This document shows positions 36,141-45,328 of a stretch of 64,000 nt of DNA, in pieces. Position numbers and translations under genes: made by a program. Source of the stretch: Mesoflavibacter sp037029465. GTDB taxonomy: Bacteria > Bacteroidota > Bacteroidia > Flavobacteriales > Flavobacteriaceae. The notes under the pieces were generated by a model that saw only the letters and a program-made list of their open reading frames with translations, was not told the origin of the DNA and did not search any database. Location: contig NZ_JAYMEM010000029.1 of assembly GCF_037029465.1 (NCBI RefSeq), forward strand, positions 1-64,000, written 5' to 3'. Numbering within the stretch: the first letter of the stretch is position 1; the number at the start of each line of letters is the position of its first letter.

Positions 36141-39100
36141 TTACTTATTGGTAATATATCCTGAAAGAATGACTTCTCTTTTCTGAAATTTTTTATTGTT
36201 TTTGTTGGTAATATCCAACTGAATACGACCATACTTGCGTAATACTTGCAATACTTGTAAAGGCTCTATGACTTTTTCTAATTCTTTTTTTACAATTTGA
36301 GCCGTTTTCTTTGCCATTTTACCTTCTTTAAGCGTTGCCTTTACTGCTGCTATGAATTCTTCATCGGTTTCCGTAAAGCCTTTAAAATTTTTAAATAGCT
36401 TATCTTTTATGATGCGGTCTTCAATGTATTTAGCATTAGAACGTCCTTTATTACCACCTGTTTCTTCTTTTGCTGTTGTATCGAGCGTGAATTTTGCTCT
36501 GTTAGTTTGCAACATTGTAAAGAAGTTTTCAGGGACTTTAGCTCTTGGCGTTTTTGGTGTACATTCTAATTCTTGAACAGCATCGAAGAACGTCACCTCA
36601 TTAGATTTACCACTTTGAAACTGATAGAACTTTTTGAGTTTGCCAATACGGAAAAAAGTTAGCATTGTCTGTAAATCATCATCATCATTATTAAAACCAC
36701 TACGAGCCTTTTTTGGTAGCTTTTTAATACGCTCGAATAAGTCGGCTTCATTATCTCTGATGTTTCTAATGATTTCTAAATATTTTAATTCAGAATCACC
36801 AACCTCATCTTCTCCTGAATACGCTTTTTTATTATTTAAGGTATTGAATAACTCTTGACTACCAAACTCTTCACCATCACTTAAATATTTAGCATCTTCA
36901 CCTAAAATATCGTGAAACATTTGAATTTTATTCGTGATATTTACTTCCAGTCCTAAATGCGCATCGGAATGTGTTGTTGGGAAAAAGTTGTAGATATATA
37001 CAAAAGGAAACGCACTACCTAAACGATTTACACGTCCCGCACGTTGTAATACACGAGTTGGATTCCAAGGTAAATCGTAATTCACCAATACATTTGAACG
37101 ATGTAAGTTGATACCTTCTGCTAAAACATCTGTAGTTATTAAAAATTGAATATCATTAACTTGGTCTTTCTTTTTTCTGTTAGGGTCGAAATTACATTGG
37201 ATAATATCTCTTGACACATTGTGATTAGATAGCAACGTATCGTTAGTATGTCTACCGCCTTTACTTGAAAAGAACATTACTTTTTCTGGAAACTCCTCTA
37301 ATAAGGCTTCATACAAGTAATCTCCTGTTTCTTTGGATTCTGTAAAAATGACAAGTTTACTTTTTTTAAGTGTTTTATCTGCTTTTAAGTCTTGAATAAA
37401 CTTTTCTAGTTTTGGGTCCTCATTAACTGATGACCATAACTCTTTTATACCTTTTAGAATATCGAGGTCTTTTTGAAGTAAGTCCGGATAATTCTGTGTA
37501 AAATCTTCTGATTTGTATTTATGAGCCTTATCTTCATTTACCAACTCTTCTAATTTATCAATATCATCGTTTTCCAATAAATCATATACATCTACTTTTT
37601 TACTTATGTAGATAGTACCTGATTTGTACATATCGATAAAATTCTCATAAGACTTAATAAAACGGTTAATACTCATTCTGAAAGCATAAAAACTACTTTC
37701 TAAACGCTTAACCAGAATGCCTTTCATAAAGCCACCAACGTTACGTTGTTGTTGTTTTTCAAATTCTGTTAATTGCTTATTCCCTTTATAAAATAATAAA
37801 GGTGTATAACGAGCATAAGTAAACTCTAATAGCTGTTGAATGGTAGATTTAAAAATGGTTTCTAAATTACCTTCGTATTGATAAACAATTTTGCTTGGAT
37901 CGTTAAGGGTTGGGAATACCAAACCTTGTTTTTGCATATCATTTTTAAAGTAGGTCATAACATCATTACGTGTTCGCCTTACCATTACATAACGCAATAC
38001 ATTGTTACGAATATCATCCGATATTTCTTTAATAAGATGCTTGTATTCTGGGTCTGCTTTATCTACTTTATTCAATTTTGTTCGTAAACCTGCAAAATAT
38101 TTTTCAAGATTTATTACCCCTGGAATAGTTGAATTTTTTGGTGATTGGAATAATTTAAGTTGGGCAAAAATATCGTTAATGGTATTGTTGAGTGGTGTTG
38201 CAGTAACAAGAATTACTTTTTTATTATTGCAAATTTCCAATAAGTCTGCATAAGCTTGCGTACCTTCATTTCTAAACCTATGCGCTTCATCTACCACAAT
38301 ATAATCGTAACGTTCTGTACCCTTTTTTAAAATATGAGTTAGCTTTCCTAATGATTCAACCTCAAAACTTCTAATACCAAAATCAAAAAGAGAGTCTTTC
38401 CAATATTCTTTTAATACAGGTGGACAGATTACTAATGTTCTACCCAATAATTGTTGTAATAATAAGGCTGTAATGAATGTTTTACCAAGTCCTACTACAT
38501 CAGCTAAAAACACACCATTATACCTATCTAATATTTTCTTCGCTTGTATGGCCGCTTGACTTTGATATTTAAGTTTCATAAACCCATCAGGTAGAAATGG
38601 GTCGAACTCATCTTCTAAATTTATATCTTCTTCAAGGTATTCGTAAATTAACTTTAAGTACAATTCATAAGGCGTGATATTTTCACTTAACCACGTTTTA
38701 TTTTCAATAGTATCAATAAAATCTTCTGAAATATCTACAGATTCAGCCCACAGTTTATTGAATTGGTTTTCAGCAAATAATACATCTCGCTTTGTTCTTA
38801 ACTCTACATTAAATTCACGATTTGCAATTAAGCCAGATTCAGAAAAGTTACTCGAACCTGTAATAACAAATCCGTAGTCTCTATCTTCTGGTTTAAACTT
38901 TCCGATATACACTTTAGCGTGAATATTTTTAGATGGATATGCTCTTATTTCTAATTTTTTACCATTACCGTGATATGCTTTATCTATTTCAGGGTCTGAA
39001 CAATCTGCGTTTAAAAAAGCTATGAATTTTTCAATACCCTCTTGAAGTTTGTTTTCAGGTTCTTCAGTATCTTCAATTTCTTCGAGTAAATTCTTTTGAT

Positions 39101-39386
39101 ATACTTTCTTGGTTCTTTTATGTGATTCTAAATCCAACATCGCCATTTCTTGGTGATGTGAAATAATATCGTAAGAGTCCTTATCTACATTTAACCCTAC
39201 TAGTATCCTAATTTTCTCTAAAGGTTCAAGGGAATCATATAATCTATGAAAACCACTTAACCTGAAATAGCCAACTAACACATCGAACAATTGTGTATCA
39301 CGTAAAGTTGATTTGAATCTATTTAATAAACTATGACCTTCTTCATTAGTAAAAAACGTTAAGTCTGTTTGGTCTATATTTGACAT
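36141..39386 (-). CDS. Phospholipase-D-domain SNF2 helicase (defence protein)
   Basis: A 1081-aa protein. The N-terminal PLD nuclease-like domain has one HKD motif, HAKVYIGKF with GSSN (His156, Lys158, 177-180), so it would need to dimerise. A SNF2-type helicase follows: motif I VVGLGKT (297-303), motif II DEAH (366-369), motif III TATP, then the helicase C domain with DVLAEGINLH and QRAGRVNRLG. The C-terminal domain is unrecognised. The domain pair resembles DrmC plus DrmD of DISARM fused into one chain. It is 2 bp from the methylase gene and 14 bp after the XRE regulator, so it is the motor of that system. Confidence 0.92.
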   Translation of the reverse strand: MSNIDQTDLTFFTNEEGHSLLNRFKSTLRDTQLFDVLVGYFRLSGFHRLYDSLEPLEKIRILVGLNVDKDSYDIISHHQEMAMLDLESHKRTKKVYQKNLLEEIEDTEEPENKLQEGIEKFIAFLNADCSDPEIDKAYHGNGKKLEIRAYPSKNIHAKVYIGKFKPEDRDYGFVITGSSNFSESGLIANREFNVELRTKRDVLFAENQFNKLWAESVDISEDFIDTIENKTWLSENITPYELYLKLIYEYLEEDINLEDEFDPFLPDGFMKLKYQSQAAIQAKKILDRYNGVFLADVVGLGKTFITALLLQQLLGRTLVICPPVLKEYWKDSLFDFGIRSFEVESLGKLTHILKKGTERYDYIVVDEAHRFRNEGTQAYADLLEICNNKKVILVTATPLNNTINDIFAQLKLFQSPKNSTIPGVINLEKYFAGLRTKLNKVDKADPEYKHLIKEISDDIRNNVLRYVMVRRTRNDVMTYFKNDMQKQGLVFPTLNDPSKIVYQYEGNLETIFKSTIQQLLEFTYARYTPLLFYKGNKQLTEFEKQQQRNVGGFMKGILVKRLESSFYAFRMSINRFIKSYENFIDMYKSGTIYISKKVDVYDLLENDDIDKLEELVNEDKAHKYKSEDFTQNYPDLLQKDLDILKGIKELWSSVNEDPKLEKFIQDLKADKTLKKSKLVIFTESKETGDYLYEALLEEFPEKVMFFSSKGGRHTNDTLLSNHNVSRDIIQCNFDPNRKKKDQVNDIQFLITTDVLAEGINLHRSNVLVNYDLPWNPTRVLQRAGRVNRLGSAFPFVYIYNFFPTTHSDAHLGLEVNITNKIQMFHDILGEDAKYLSDGEEFGSQELFNTLNNKKAYSGEDEVGDSELKYLEIIRNIRDNEADLFERIKKLPKKARSGFNNDDDDLQTMLTFFRIGKLKKFYQFQSGKSNEVTFFDAVQELECTPKTPRAKVPENFFTMLQTNRAKFTLDTTAKEETGGNKGRSNAKYIEDRIIKDKLFKNFKGFTETDEEFIAAVKATLKEGKMAKKTAQIVKKELEKVIEPLQVLQVLRKYGRIQLDITNKNNKKFQKREVILSGYITNK

Positions 39387-39400
39387 ATTCTTATTTACTT

Positions 39401-39592
39401 CTATTGATTTTCTATTAACAGGTCACTCGCCTTTACGTTTAAAATTTCTGCTATCTCATACAGTACTTCCAGACTTGGTTGGGTACGGTTTTGCACATAA
39501 CCATTTACCGTATTGAAGCTTTTACCGAGCTTTTCAGCCAACCAGACTTGCTTTATACCTTTTTCTTCTAAAACTTCTTTAATGCGATTCAT
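39401..39592 (-). CDS. XRE-family HTH regulator (controller-like)
   Basis: A 63-aa protein, essentially one HTH_3 domain: IKQVWLAEKLGKSFNTVNGY with a recognition helix around SFNTVNGYVQNR, then LEVLYEIAEILNV. It lies 14 bp before the PLD-helicase gene and is the first gene of that operon. Placement and size match controller (C) proteins of restriction systems, which delay or limit expression of the toxic parts. The operator would be in 39593-39731, where I see no clear palindrome. Confidence 0.88.
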   Translation of the reverse strand: MNRIKEVLEEKGIKQVWLAEKLGKSFNTVNGYVQNRTQPSLEVLYEIAEILNVKASDLLIENQ

Positions 39593-39731
39593 AAGGGAAA
39601 ATTGAACGATAAATATAGTTATTTACTTTATAGAAATACACTGTTTTGCTTTGTATTTTTATCAAGAAAGTATCACCTCTAATAATTCAGAGTAATTACC
39701 CCTGTTTTCAGGTATATTACAAGTTGAAAAA

Positions 39732-40631
39732 TCACGTGTTTATACAGAAGTGAATTTGGTCTTCAAGTTTCTTAAATACCTCCTTCTCATATTTTGTTTC
39801 TGGGAAGCCTTTAATTAATTTCAAATACTGTTGACGCTCTTTTTTGTAAGTATGCTTATGATGCTGTTTTAAACCTAATGATATTTCTGAATTACCATAA
39901 GTAGCTAAAAGCTTTATTTCTGAAGGACTTAATTTCCCAAAATCTATTACTTTATTTTTTTTAATCAATGTATATACTTCCAACAAATCAAGCGACAATT
40001 GTTTGAAAACGTTTTTATCTACTAAATCGGAAAGTTTATAAATCGGTATACTATTCTTCCTTTGATTATAATATTTTGCATAAGCCTCACATTCAAAACG
40101 TATAACACTTTTTGGCAAGGTTAATCCACTTTCTGCCTTTACTTGATAAGTTTTATCATAACCTTTAATATTATAGTTTGTAGCCTTAAAATTAACACCA
40201 TAAATTTTAGTCTTATTTTTCATAAACGATGGATTTATATTTTTAAACTGCTCCCAACTGTTAAAGGTATCTTCGGGAAAAGCATCTATCACAGTACCAA
40301 CTGCTACCTTTTTTACTTCTGCAGCACTTAAATCACAGTCGAAATGCGCTATTAAATAATGAATCGCTTCATTTACTTGAGAATAACTAAAAGGCGAATG
40401 GTTATTATTACAATAGAATTTTTGAAGACTGTTTGTAATTGATAATTCTGAACCTCTCAACCATAGTTTTAAATTATTCAAATGCGAGTAATAACAAACT
40501 ATTTCGCCTAATTTATTATATCGAGGCAACCACAAACAGTTATTCCAATAAAAAGGCTCGTTAACACCGTTCTTTACTTCTTTAGGTACTTTCGCTAAAG
40601 ACTTTACTATTTTGATTGTATCGTACAACAC
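39732..40631 (-). CDS. Putative gene-II-like (Phage_CRI) rolling-circle replication protein
   Basis: A 299-aa basic protein. The middle, NYNIKGYDKTYQVK (about 153-166) followed by SVIRFECEAYAKYY (176-189), resembles the core of gene II/X replication initiators of filamentous phages and related plasmids. The N-terminus has strand-rich segments, the C-terminus a basic helical tail. It starts 8 bp after the excisionase-like gene. If right, the island could replicate after excision. The similarity is weak by eye; an unrelated element protein is the alternative. Confidence 0.55.
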   Translation of the reverse strand: MLYDTIKIVKSLAKVPKEVKNGVNEPFYWNNCLWLPRYNKLGEIVCYYSHLNNLKLWLRGSELSITNSLQKFYCNNNHSPFSYSQVNEAIHYLIAHFDCDLSAAEVKKVAVGTVIDAFPEDTFNSWEQFKNINPSFMKNKTKIYGVNFKATNYNIKGYDKTYQVKAESGLTLPKSVIRFECEAYAKYYNQRKNSIPIYKLSDLVDKNVFKQLSLDLLEVYTLIKKNKVIDFGKLSPSEIKLLATYGNSEISLGLKQHHKHTYKKERQQYLKLIKGFPETKYEKEVFKKLEDQIHFCINT

Positions 40632-40639
40632 CCACCATT

Positions 40640-40918
40640 TTATTTTTTGAATGCCTTGCGATAATTTTTCTCCAAGAGTTTTTCTACATCACTCATTCTA
40701 TAGTAAATTTTTGAGCCTATTTGAGAAAAAGATACAACTCCTTGATCCCTCCAGGTTTGAGCTGTTCTTTTACTAATATTCATTAATTGCAAAAACTCTT
40801 GATTGTCTACAAAAATGTCTTTAGGGTTTTTCTGTTTTTTGTCTAATGATGTTTTAACTTCATCAATTTTCTTTAGAAGTTCGTCGTACTGGTTTTTTGA
40901 TAAAATAATTGCTTCCAT
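40640..40918 (-). CDS. Excisionase-like HTH (HTH_17) protein
   Basis: A 92-aa protein: an N-terminal coiled helix, then a winged HTH, FVDNQEFLQLMNISKRTAQT, and SFSQIGSKIYYRMSDVEKLL. This is the usual MerR/excisionase-type protein next to integrases in Bacteroidetes elements. It precedes the putative Rep gene by 8 bp and probably controls it or excision. It is the partner, at the opposite end, of the HTH gene at 24619. Confidence 0.88.
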   Translation of the reverse strand: MEAIILSKNQYDELLKKIDEVKTSLDKKQKNPKDIFVDNQEFLQLMNISKRTAQTWRDQGVVSFSQIGSKIYYRMSDVEKLLEKNYRKAFKK

Positions 40919-41051
40919 TTGCTTTTGAAAATTTTAATTCAACAATAAAATCAATGCAAATGTGTGTAATGAAGTATAGCAAAAACAGTTACATAGGGTT
41001 ATATAACCCTTACTAAAACCCTTATATTCATTGGGTCTATATGAAAATAAA

Positions 41052-42251
41052 TTATTTTAAATTTTTAATTTCTGCTTGTATTGTCCTGATATGTTTTTCC
41101 CAAAATTCAGCAGCTTTAGGATCAGGTGAATTAAACAATATTCTTAGTTTATTCTCACTAATTCCTTTTACTGGGTCAGAACTTTTTGTTTGAAAATTAG
41201 CTGAAATAAATCTGTGCAGTTCTGCTTCTGATTTTAAATTAAAAATTGATGGTTTTAAATCATTTATCATCTTAAAAAGGAATGCCAGTTGAGGAACAGA
41301 AAGATTAACTTTCAGTTTGTCTAAATTCACTTTAGAAGTTGCATCACCATTGGTTGTCCCTTGATGTTTATCTAATTCTTTTTTAATTATTCTAAGCATA
41401 TCATAAATAGAATAGAACTCGAAAGGAAAAAGCAACTTTTCATAATCAATAATATAAGTAGGTTGCTTCTGCTTATTCTTATCAATTAAAAGAGATTCTC
41501 TTAAATATCCTTCTTTAATTAAATCTTCAGTAGATTTCCCATTATCACGTAATTTCTTTAGTGCCGCATCTACTTCATCAGGAAGAAATGTAGCTTCGTG
41601 CATTTCTTTAGCCGAAAAAGCATAAATTTCAATATCCTTGTACAAGTATTGAAGCGCAACAGGATCAAGCTCTGTTTCTTTTTTTATTATACTGTATAGC
41701 TCTAAATAAGAATGGTCTTTTCTACGAACATCATCCAAAATATTATATAACCTATTTGTATCATCTGGTTCTTCAATATCTTGTGAGGGTTCAATATCCG
41801 CAAAAACTTCATCAATTAGTTCTGACCTCATTTGCTGATACATTTCTGCAATCTTATTTCGCTTTTCTTCAATAATGTTTTCAGTAGCCTTTAAAAACTC
41901 CTTACTTGACAAAAACTCCAATTCTTCTGGAATCTTCATTGATTTAAAATTTTCTTGAAAAACACGAGTTGTTAATGAATTAAAGTCATACCATTTCCTA
42001 TTCATAAAAACATCGAAACGTTTATCCAATAATTCAAATAGAAATGTTTTTTGAGGATGTGTAAAACTTTCAAAAACAATATCTAATCTTACATTTGGGA
42101 ATACCTCATTAGGGTTAGACAATTTAATCTCTTTCCCATATTGATAATCATAAGGACTCTCTATAATCCATAAAATTGAAGGAAACAGCTTATTTGCATA
42201 TGTTCTTGCTTTTTCCTTGATTTCCATTTTTTTACTTGGTTGTCCGTACAT
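41052..42251 (-). CDS. RteC-like mobile-element protein
   Basis: A 399-aa soluble, mostly helical protein. The C-terminal 90 residues (LSVPQLAFLFKMINDLKP, then a Leu/Phe-rich segment ending FNSPDPKAAEFWEKHI) resemble the C-terminal module found in RteC-type and other Bacteroidetes element proteins. N-terminal part unrecognised. It starts 3 bp after the integrase stop, so it is co-transcribed with it. RteC regulates excision and transfer in CTnDOT-type elements. Here only a general role in element control can be proposed. Confidence 0.7.
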   Translation of the reverse strand: MYGQPSKKMEIKEKARTYANKLFPSILWIIESPYDYQYGKEIKLSNPNEVFPNVRLDIVFESFTHPQKTFLFELLDKRFDVFMNRKWYDFNSLTTRVFQENFKSMKIPEELEFLSSKEFLKATENIIEEKRNKIAEMYQQMRSELIDEVFADIEPSQDIEEPDDTNRLYNILDDVRRKDHSYLELYSIIKKETELDPVALQYLYKDIEIYAFSAKEMHEATFLPDEVDAALKKLRDNGKSTEDLIKEGYLRESLLIDKNKQKQPTYIIDYEKLLFPFEFYSIYDMLRIIKKELDKHQGTTNGDATSKVNLDKLKVNLSVPQLAFLFKMINDLKPSIFNLKSEAELHRFISANFQTKSSDPVKGISENKLRILFNSPDPKAAEFWEKHIRTIQAEIKNLK

Positions 42252-42254
42252 AGG

Positions 42255-43472
42255 CTAATTGATGTATTTATCGACTGCGTTATCTAACTCACTACTTATA
42301 ATTTTTGCATACACTTGAGTGATACCAATATCTGTATGGTCCATTAATTTTGATACGTGTTCTATTCGCATACCATTGTTTAAAGCTCTGGTAGCAAATG
42401 TATGTCGGCTAATATGAAACGAAAGATTGAAAGGTAACTCTAATTCTTCCCCCATTCTACTTAGATACATATTGCTTAAAGAAATTGCCCTATTGGTTAT
42501 TAAGCTTCTGTGTTCTCTGTCTTTAAAATATAGCTCATCGACTTTAGCAAACGGAAAAATTATATCGTTTTGTTTTTGATTTTCGGTTGCATACTTCTTT
42601 AAAATATCAACCGCTTTTTGACCTATCCTAATGCTATGCTGCCTTTTGGTTTTTCTTATTGTTTTTGTGATTCTATGATTTTTGCTATCGTAGTTTTTCC
42701 ATTGTAATTCGATAACATCACCAAAACGTAACCCTCCAGAAAAAACAGAAAAGATAAACATATCTTTGATAACTTGTGCTTTATGTTCTTGTGGTACTTC
42801 TAAATTCATAAAAGCTTCAAACTGTTCTTCGCTTAAATAACGCTTTGTAGTCTTGTTTTTCTTTACTTTAAACTTTGTAAAGGGTGCAAGTTCATTAGAT
42901 ATTAAATCTTCGCTTTTAGCCTCTCTAAACATTAAATTTAGGATTCTAAACGCATAATTTATAGTTGTGTTATTGTTGCCTAATTTAGAACTGCAATGTG
43001 AAGCATAATTTTTTAGGGTTGTTGCTGTAATATCATCAAACATTATTTCACGATGCCCTATAAACCTTTCAAATTTTTCTATATTGTTTTTATAGCTTCT
43101 GTAAGTAGATAGCGTAACAGTATCTTTAAGCTTCTCGCATCTATCATAAGCAAACTCAAAAAAGTTAATTAAGGGTTTACCCTTAATGGCCTCTTTTATT
43201 CTTCTTGCTGATGTAGATTGATTTCTTCTTTCAAGGTCTGCAATCTCGCCTTCTGCATCTGCTATCTTCCTTGAAATGTATGCGTTTAACCTTGTTGAAG
43301 TTTTATGATTCTTCTTTACTTTTTGCTTATCTTCATCCCATTCGTTAGGTTGTAGTTTTACACTTAATGAGATGAATTTAGTTTTTCTGTTTTTGATTAC
43401 TCGTAAATAAAGAGGTGCAAGTCCAGCTTTATCTATCTTGTTTTTTCTTAATACTACTTTAATTGAAGACAT
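42255..43472 (-). CDS. Tyrosine recombinase/integrase of the island
   Basis: 405 aa from the ATG at 43472; an extended frame to 43550 would add 26 atypical residues. N-terminal arm-binding domain (SSIKVVLRKNKIDKAGLAPL, then SVKLQPNEWDEDKQKV). The SAM-like core-binding domain is at about 90-180. The catalytic domain has the Arg of GGLRFGDV, HISRHTFAT and Tyr in TDIGITQVYAK. This is the Bacteroidetes-type integrase used by many genomic islands. It lies about 180 bp inside the right att core, as expected. Confidence 0.95.
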   Translation of the reverse strand: MSSIKVVLRKNKIDKAGLAPLYLRVIKNRKTKFISLSVKLQPNEWDEDKQKVKKNHKTSTRLNAYISRKIADAEGEIADLERRNQSTSARRIKEAIKGKPLINFFEFAYDRCEKLKDTVTLSTYRSYKNNIEKFERFIGHREIMFDDITATTLKNYASHCSSKLGNNNTTINYAFRILNLMFREAKSEDLISNELAPFTKFKVKKNKTTKRYLSEEQFEAFMNLEVPQEHKAQVIKDMFIFSVFSGGLRFGDVIELQWKNYDSKNHRITKTIRKTKRQHSIRIGQKAVDILKKYATENQKQNDIIFPFAKVDELYFKDREHRSLITNRAISLSNMYLSRMGEELELPFNLSFHISRHTFATRALNNGMRIEHVSKLMDHTDIGITQVYAKIISSELDNAVDKYIN

Positions 43473-43590
43473 AAAACCCTGATTAATAGGCGGTGCAAAT
43501 GGGTGCAACGCAATACGAAGGTACAACAATAGGTACAACAAACCTAACATTTAGTAGCATTTTATTGCTTTATTTTGCATTGACTAAAAA

Positions 43591-43622
43591 CATAAAAACC
43601 TTATAAATAAAGGTCTTAAAAG
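43591..43622. repeat. Right inner repeat (possible integrase arm site)
   Basis: Similar to 23000-23032 in the same direction: CATAAAA, TATAAATAAAGG and TTAAAAG are shared. Confidence 0.55.
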
Positions 43623-43654
43623 CAATTTGATAAAAATGAGTGATAATACTATAT

Positions 43655-43725
43655 AACAATGTATAACCGCAATTACGGCAGATTTGACTGCGTCGTAATC
43701 CACTCGGAATTGCTAACGTTAGTGC
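43655..43725. repeat. Right att core plus attC-like hairpin half
   Basis: AACAATGTAT (43655-43664) repeats the left core. Downstream, nested arms GCAATT/AATTGC (43669-43674/43708-43713), ATTACG/CGTAAT (43672-43677/43694-43699) and GCAG/CTGC (43678-43681/43688-43691) form a cruciform. It ends at CTAACGTTAGTGC. This looks like the remainder of the site the island split. Confidence 0.6.
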
Positions 43726-43792
43726 TCAACCAAAAATCTTTAACTTTAATCTCGCAACTGATGATTATATTAGACCGCTAAACAAAACCCAT

Positions 43793-43826
43793 AAAAAAAA
43801 GCTCACAAAACGTGAGCTTTTTTTAT
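43793..43826 (-). terminator. Terminator of the phoH-purC operon
   Basis: AAAAAAAAGCTCAC, 4-base loop, GTGAGCTTTTTTT. It lies 22 bp after the purC stop and is useful in both directions. Confidence 0.88.
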
Positions 43827-43847
43827 TGATATATTTTATTTAAAAAT

Positions 43848-44816
43848 CTAAGCGTTTAAATAATCTAACACATTAGCTTCTATCCTACTTTCTATGTTAG
43901 AGACGTCTGCTTTTACAAAAGTTTCGCCCATAATGTTTTCGTATAACTCTATGTAACGGTCAGATACAGATTTGATATACTCATCACTCATTTTTGGTAC
44001 AGTTTGTCCTTCTAACCCTTGAAAATTATTAGCAATTAACCATTGGCGTACAAACTCTTTAGACAGTTGTTTTTGGGCTTCGTTATTATCTTGACGTTCT
44101 TGGTAACCATCGGCATAAAAATAACGTGAAGAGTCTGGCGTGTGTATCTCGTCTATCAAGACTATCTTACCGTCTTTAGTTTTACCAAATTCGTATTTAG
44201 TATCTACTAAAATTAGTCCGCGTTTTGCAGCAATTTCAGTTCCTCTTGCAAATAATTTGCGTGTGTAATCTTCTAAAACGGTGTAATCTGCTTCGCTAAC
44301 AATACCGCGTTTTAAAATATCTTCGCGCGAGATGTCTTCATCATGATCACCCATTTCTGCTTTGGTTGCTGGTGTAATGATAGGCTCTGGGAATTTGTCA
44401 TTCTCCTTCATACCTTCTGGCATAGCTACACCGCAAAGTGTGCGTTTACCAGCTTTATATTCGCGTGCAGCGTGACCCGATAAATAACCACGTATCACCA
44501 TTTCTACTTTAAAAGGCTCGCACAAATGTCCAACAGCAACATTTGGATCTGGTGTTGCAGTTAACCAGTTTGGGACTAAATTTTCGGTTGCTTTCATCAT
44601 ACTTGTAGCAATTTGATTTAAGATTTGTCCTTTGTATGGGATACCTTTTGGCATAACAACGTCAAATGCACTTAGTCTATCTGTTGCAATCATGACTAAT
44701 TTGTCGTCGTTAATATTGTAAACTTCTCTTACTTTTCCTTTGTACACACTTTTTTGACCAGGAAAATTAAAGTTGGTCTTTGTAATTGAGTTATTGTCTT
44801 TTGACACAGTATTCAT
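43848..44816 (-). CDS. purC: SAICAR synthetase (purine biosynthesis)
   Basis: Phosphoribosylaminoimidazole-succinocarboxamide synthase, the ATP-dependent joining of CAIR and aspartate in purine biosynthesis. 322 aa, the longer type with a C-terminal extension. Motifs include SVYKGKVREVYNINDDKLVM at the N-terminus, MVIRGYLSGHAAREY and the VLIDEIHTPDSSRY signature. It ends a three-gene minus-strand unit, 3 bp after a lipoprotein gene. It is the first chromosomal gene beyond the island. Confidence 0.96.
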   Translation of the reverse strand: MNTVSKDNNSITKTNFNFPGQKSVYKGKVREVYNINDDKLVMIATDRLSAFDVVMPKGIPYKGQILNQIATSMMKATENLVPNWLTATPDPNVAVGHLCEPFKVEMVIRGYLSGHAAREYKAGKRTLCGVAMPEGMKENDKFPEPIITPATKAEMGDHDEDISREDILKRGIVSEADYTVLEDYTRKLFARGTEIAAKRGLILVDTKYEFGKTKDGKIVLIDEIHTPDSSRYFYADGYQERQDNNEAQKQLSKEFVRQWLIANNFQGLEGQTVPKMSDEYIKSVSDRYIELYENIMGETFVKADVSNIESRIEANVLDYLNA

Positions 44817-44819
44817 TTT

Positions 44820-45326
44820 TTATTTAGAAAGAATCATCGTTATTTCATATGACTCTTGATTTGTTAGTTGTATTCTGGGCATAACAAATATACTATTTAT
44901 ATGCTTTGGTTCAAGTTTTTTAAAAGCTTCACGACTTATCAAATATCCGTCTTTTACAATTATATCTTTATCTGAATTTTTAAGAAGTGTTGTCGTACCT
45001 TTAGAAATTAAAACAACACCATCAGTTGCATTATTTATGGTAAGTTTCGATTTTATAAATTGTGAGTTTTTTGAAAAAAAACCTAATACCTTATTATCCG
45101 TTTTTAATATGTCGGCAATAGAGTCTTTAACGTCAAAAAGATTACCTAATTTAACACCTTTATAAAATATTAAAGGATTAATTCCTATAGATTCATTTTT
45201 TTGTAAAGTTGTAATAAATTCTTCAGGCGTATTATATGCTTCTGCAATAGATACTTTTGAAGATTTACACGAAAAAAGCAAAGCAAAAATTATAAAACTA
45301 AATATGACTAGTTTATTTTGATTCAT
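44820..45326 (-). CDS. Lipoprotein of unknown function
   Basis: 168 aa with signal sequence and lipobox ALLFSC (Cys20), followed by KSSK. The mature chain has a strand-rich pattern with LISREAFKKLEPKHINSIFV. No family recognised; it resembles the many small regulatory-looking lipoproteins of flavobacteria. It lies between phoH and purC with 2-3 bp gaps, so it is co-transcribed. Confidence 0.82.
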   Translation of the reverse strand: MNQNKLVIFSFIIFALLFSCKSSKVSIAEAYNTPEEFITTLQKNESIGINPLIFYKGVKLGNLFDVKDSIADILKTDNKVLGFFSKNSQFIKSKLTINNATDGVVLISKGTTTLLKNSDKDIIVKDGYLISREAFKKLEPKHINSIFVMPRIQLTNQESYEITMILSK

Positions 45327-45328
45327 TT

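Larger units (their letters stand above)
22976..43664. mobile_element. Integrative island with two defence clusters (about 20.7 kb)
   Basis: Bounded by the 10-bp direct repeat AACAATGTAT (22976-22985 and 43655-43664). Removing one copy and the DNA between joins GCCCAACAATGTAT to ATAACCGCAATTACGG, a site like the intact repeat at 22039-22090. Just inside each end is a second similar pair of direct repeats (23000-23032 and 43591-43622), suitable as integrase arm sites. The integrase is the last gene at the right end, beside an RteC-like protein, HTH proteins and a Rep. No relaxase or conjugation genes are visible, so transfer would need help. Cargo: McrBC and PLD-helicase/methylase systems. Confidence 0.78.

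Noticed and set aside
41052..43472. tRNA-anchored integration
   Set aside because: No tRNA-like sequence is visible at either end of the island.
23000..43622. Inner repeats (23000-23032, 43591-43622) as the actual island ends
   Set aside because: They are less exact than the outer 10-bp core, and the outer core gives a restored site that matches another copy in the window. The inner pair is therefore read as integrase arm sites. This remains open to test.
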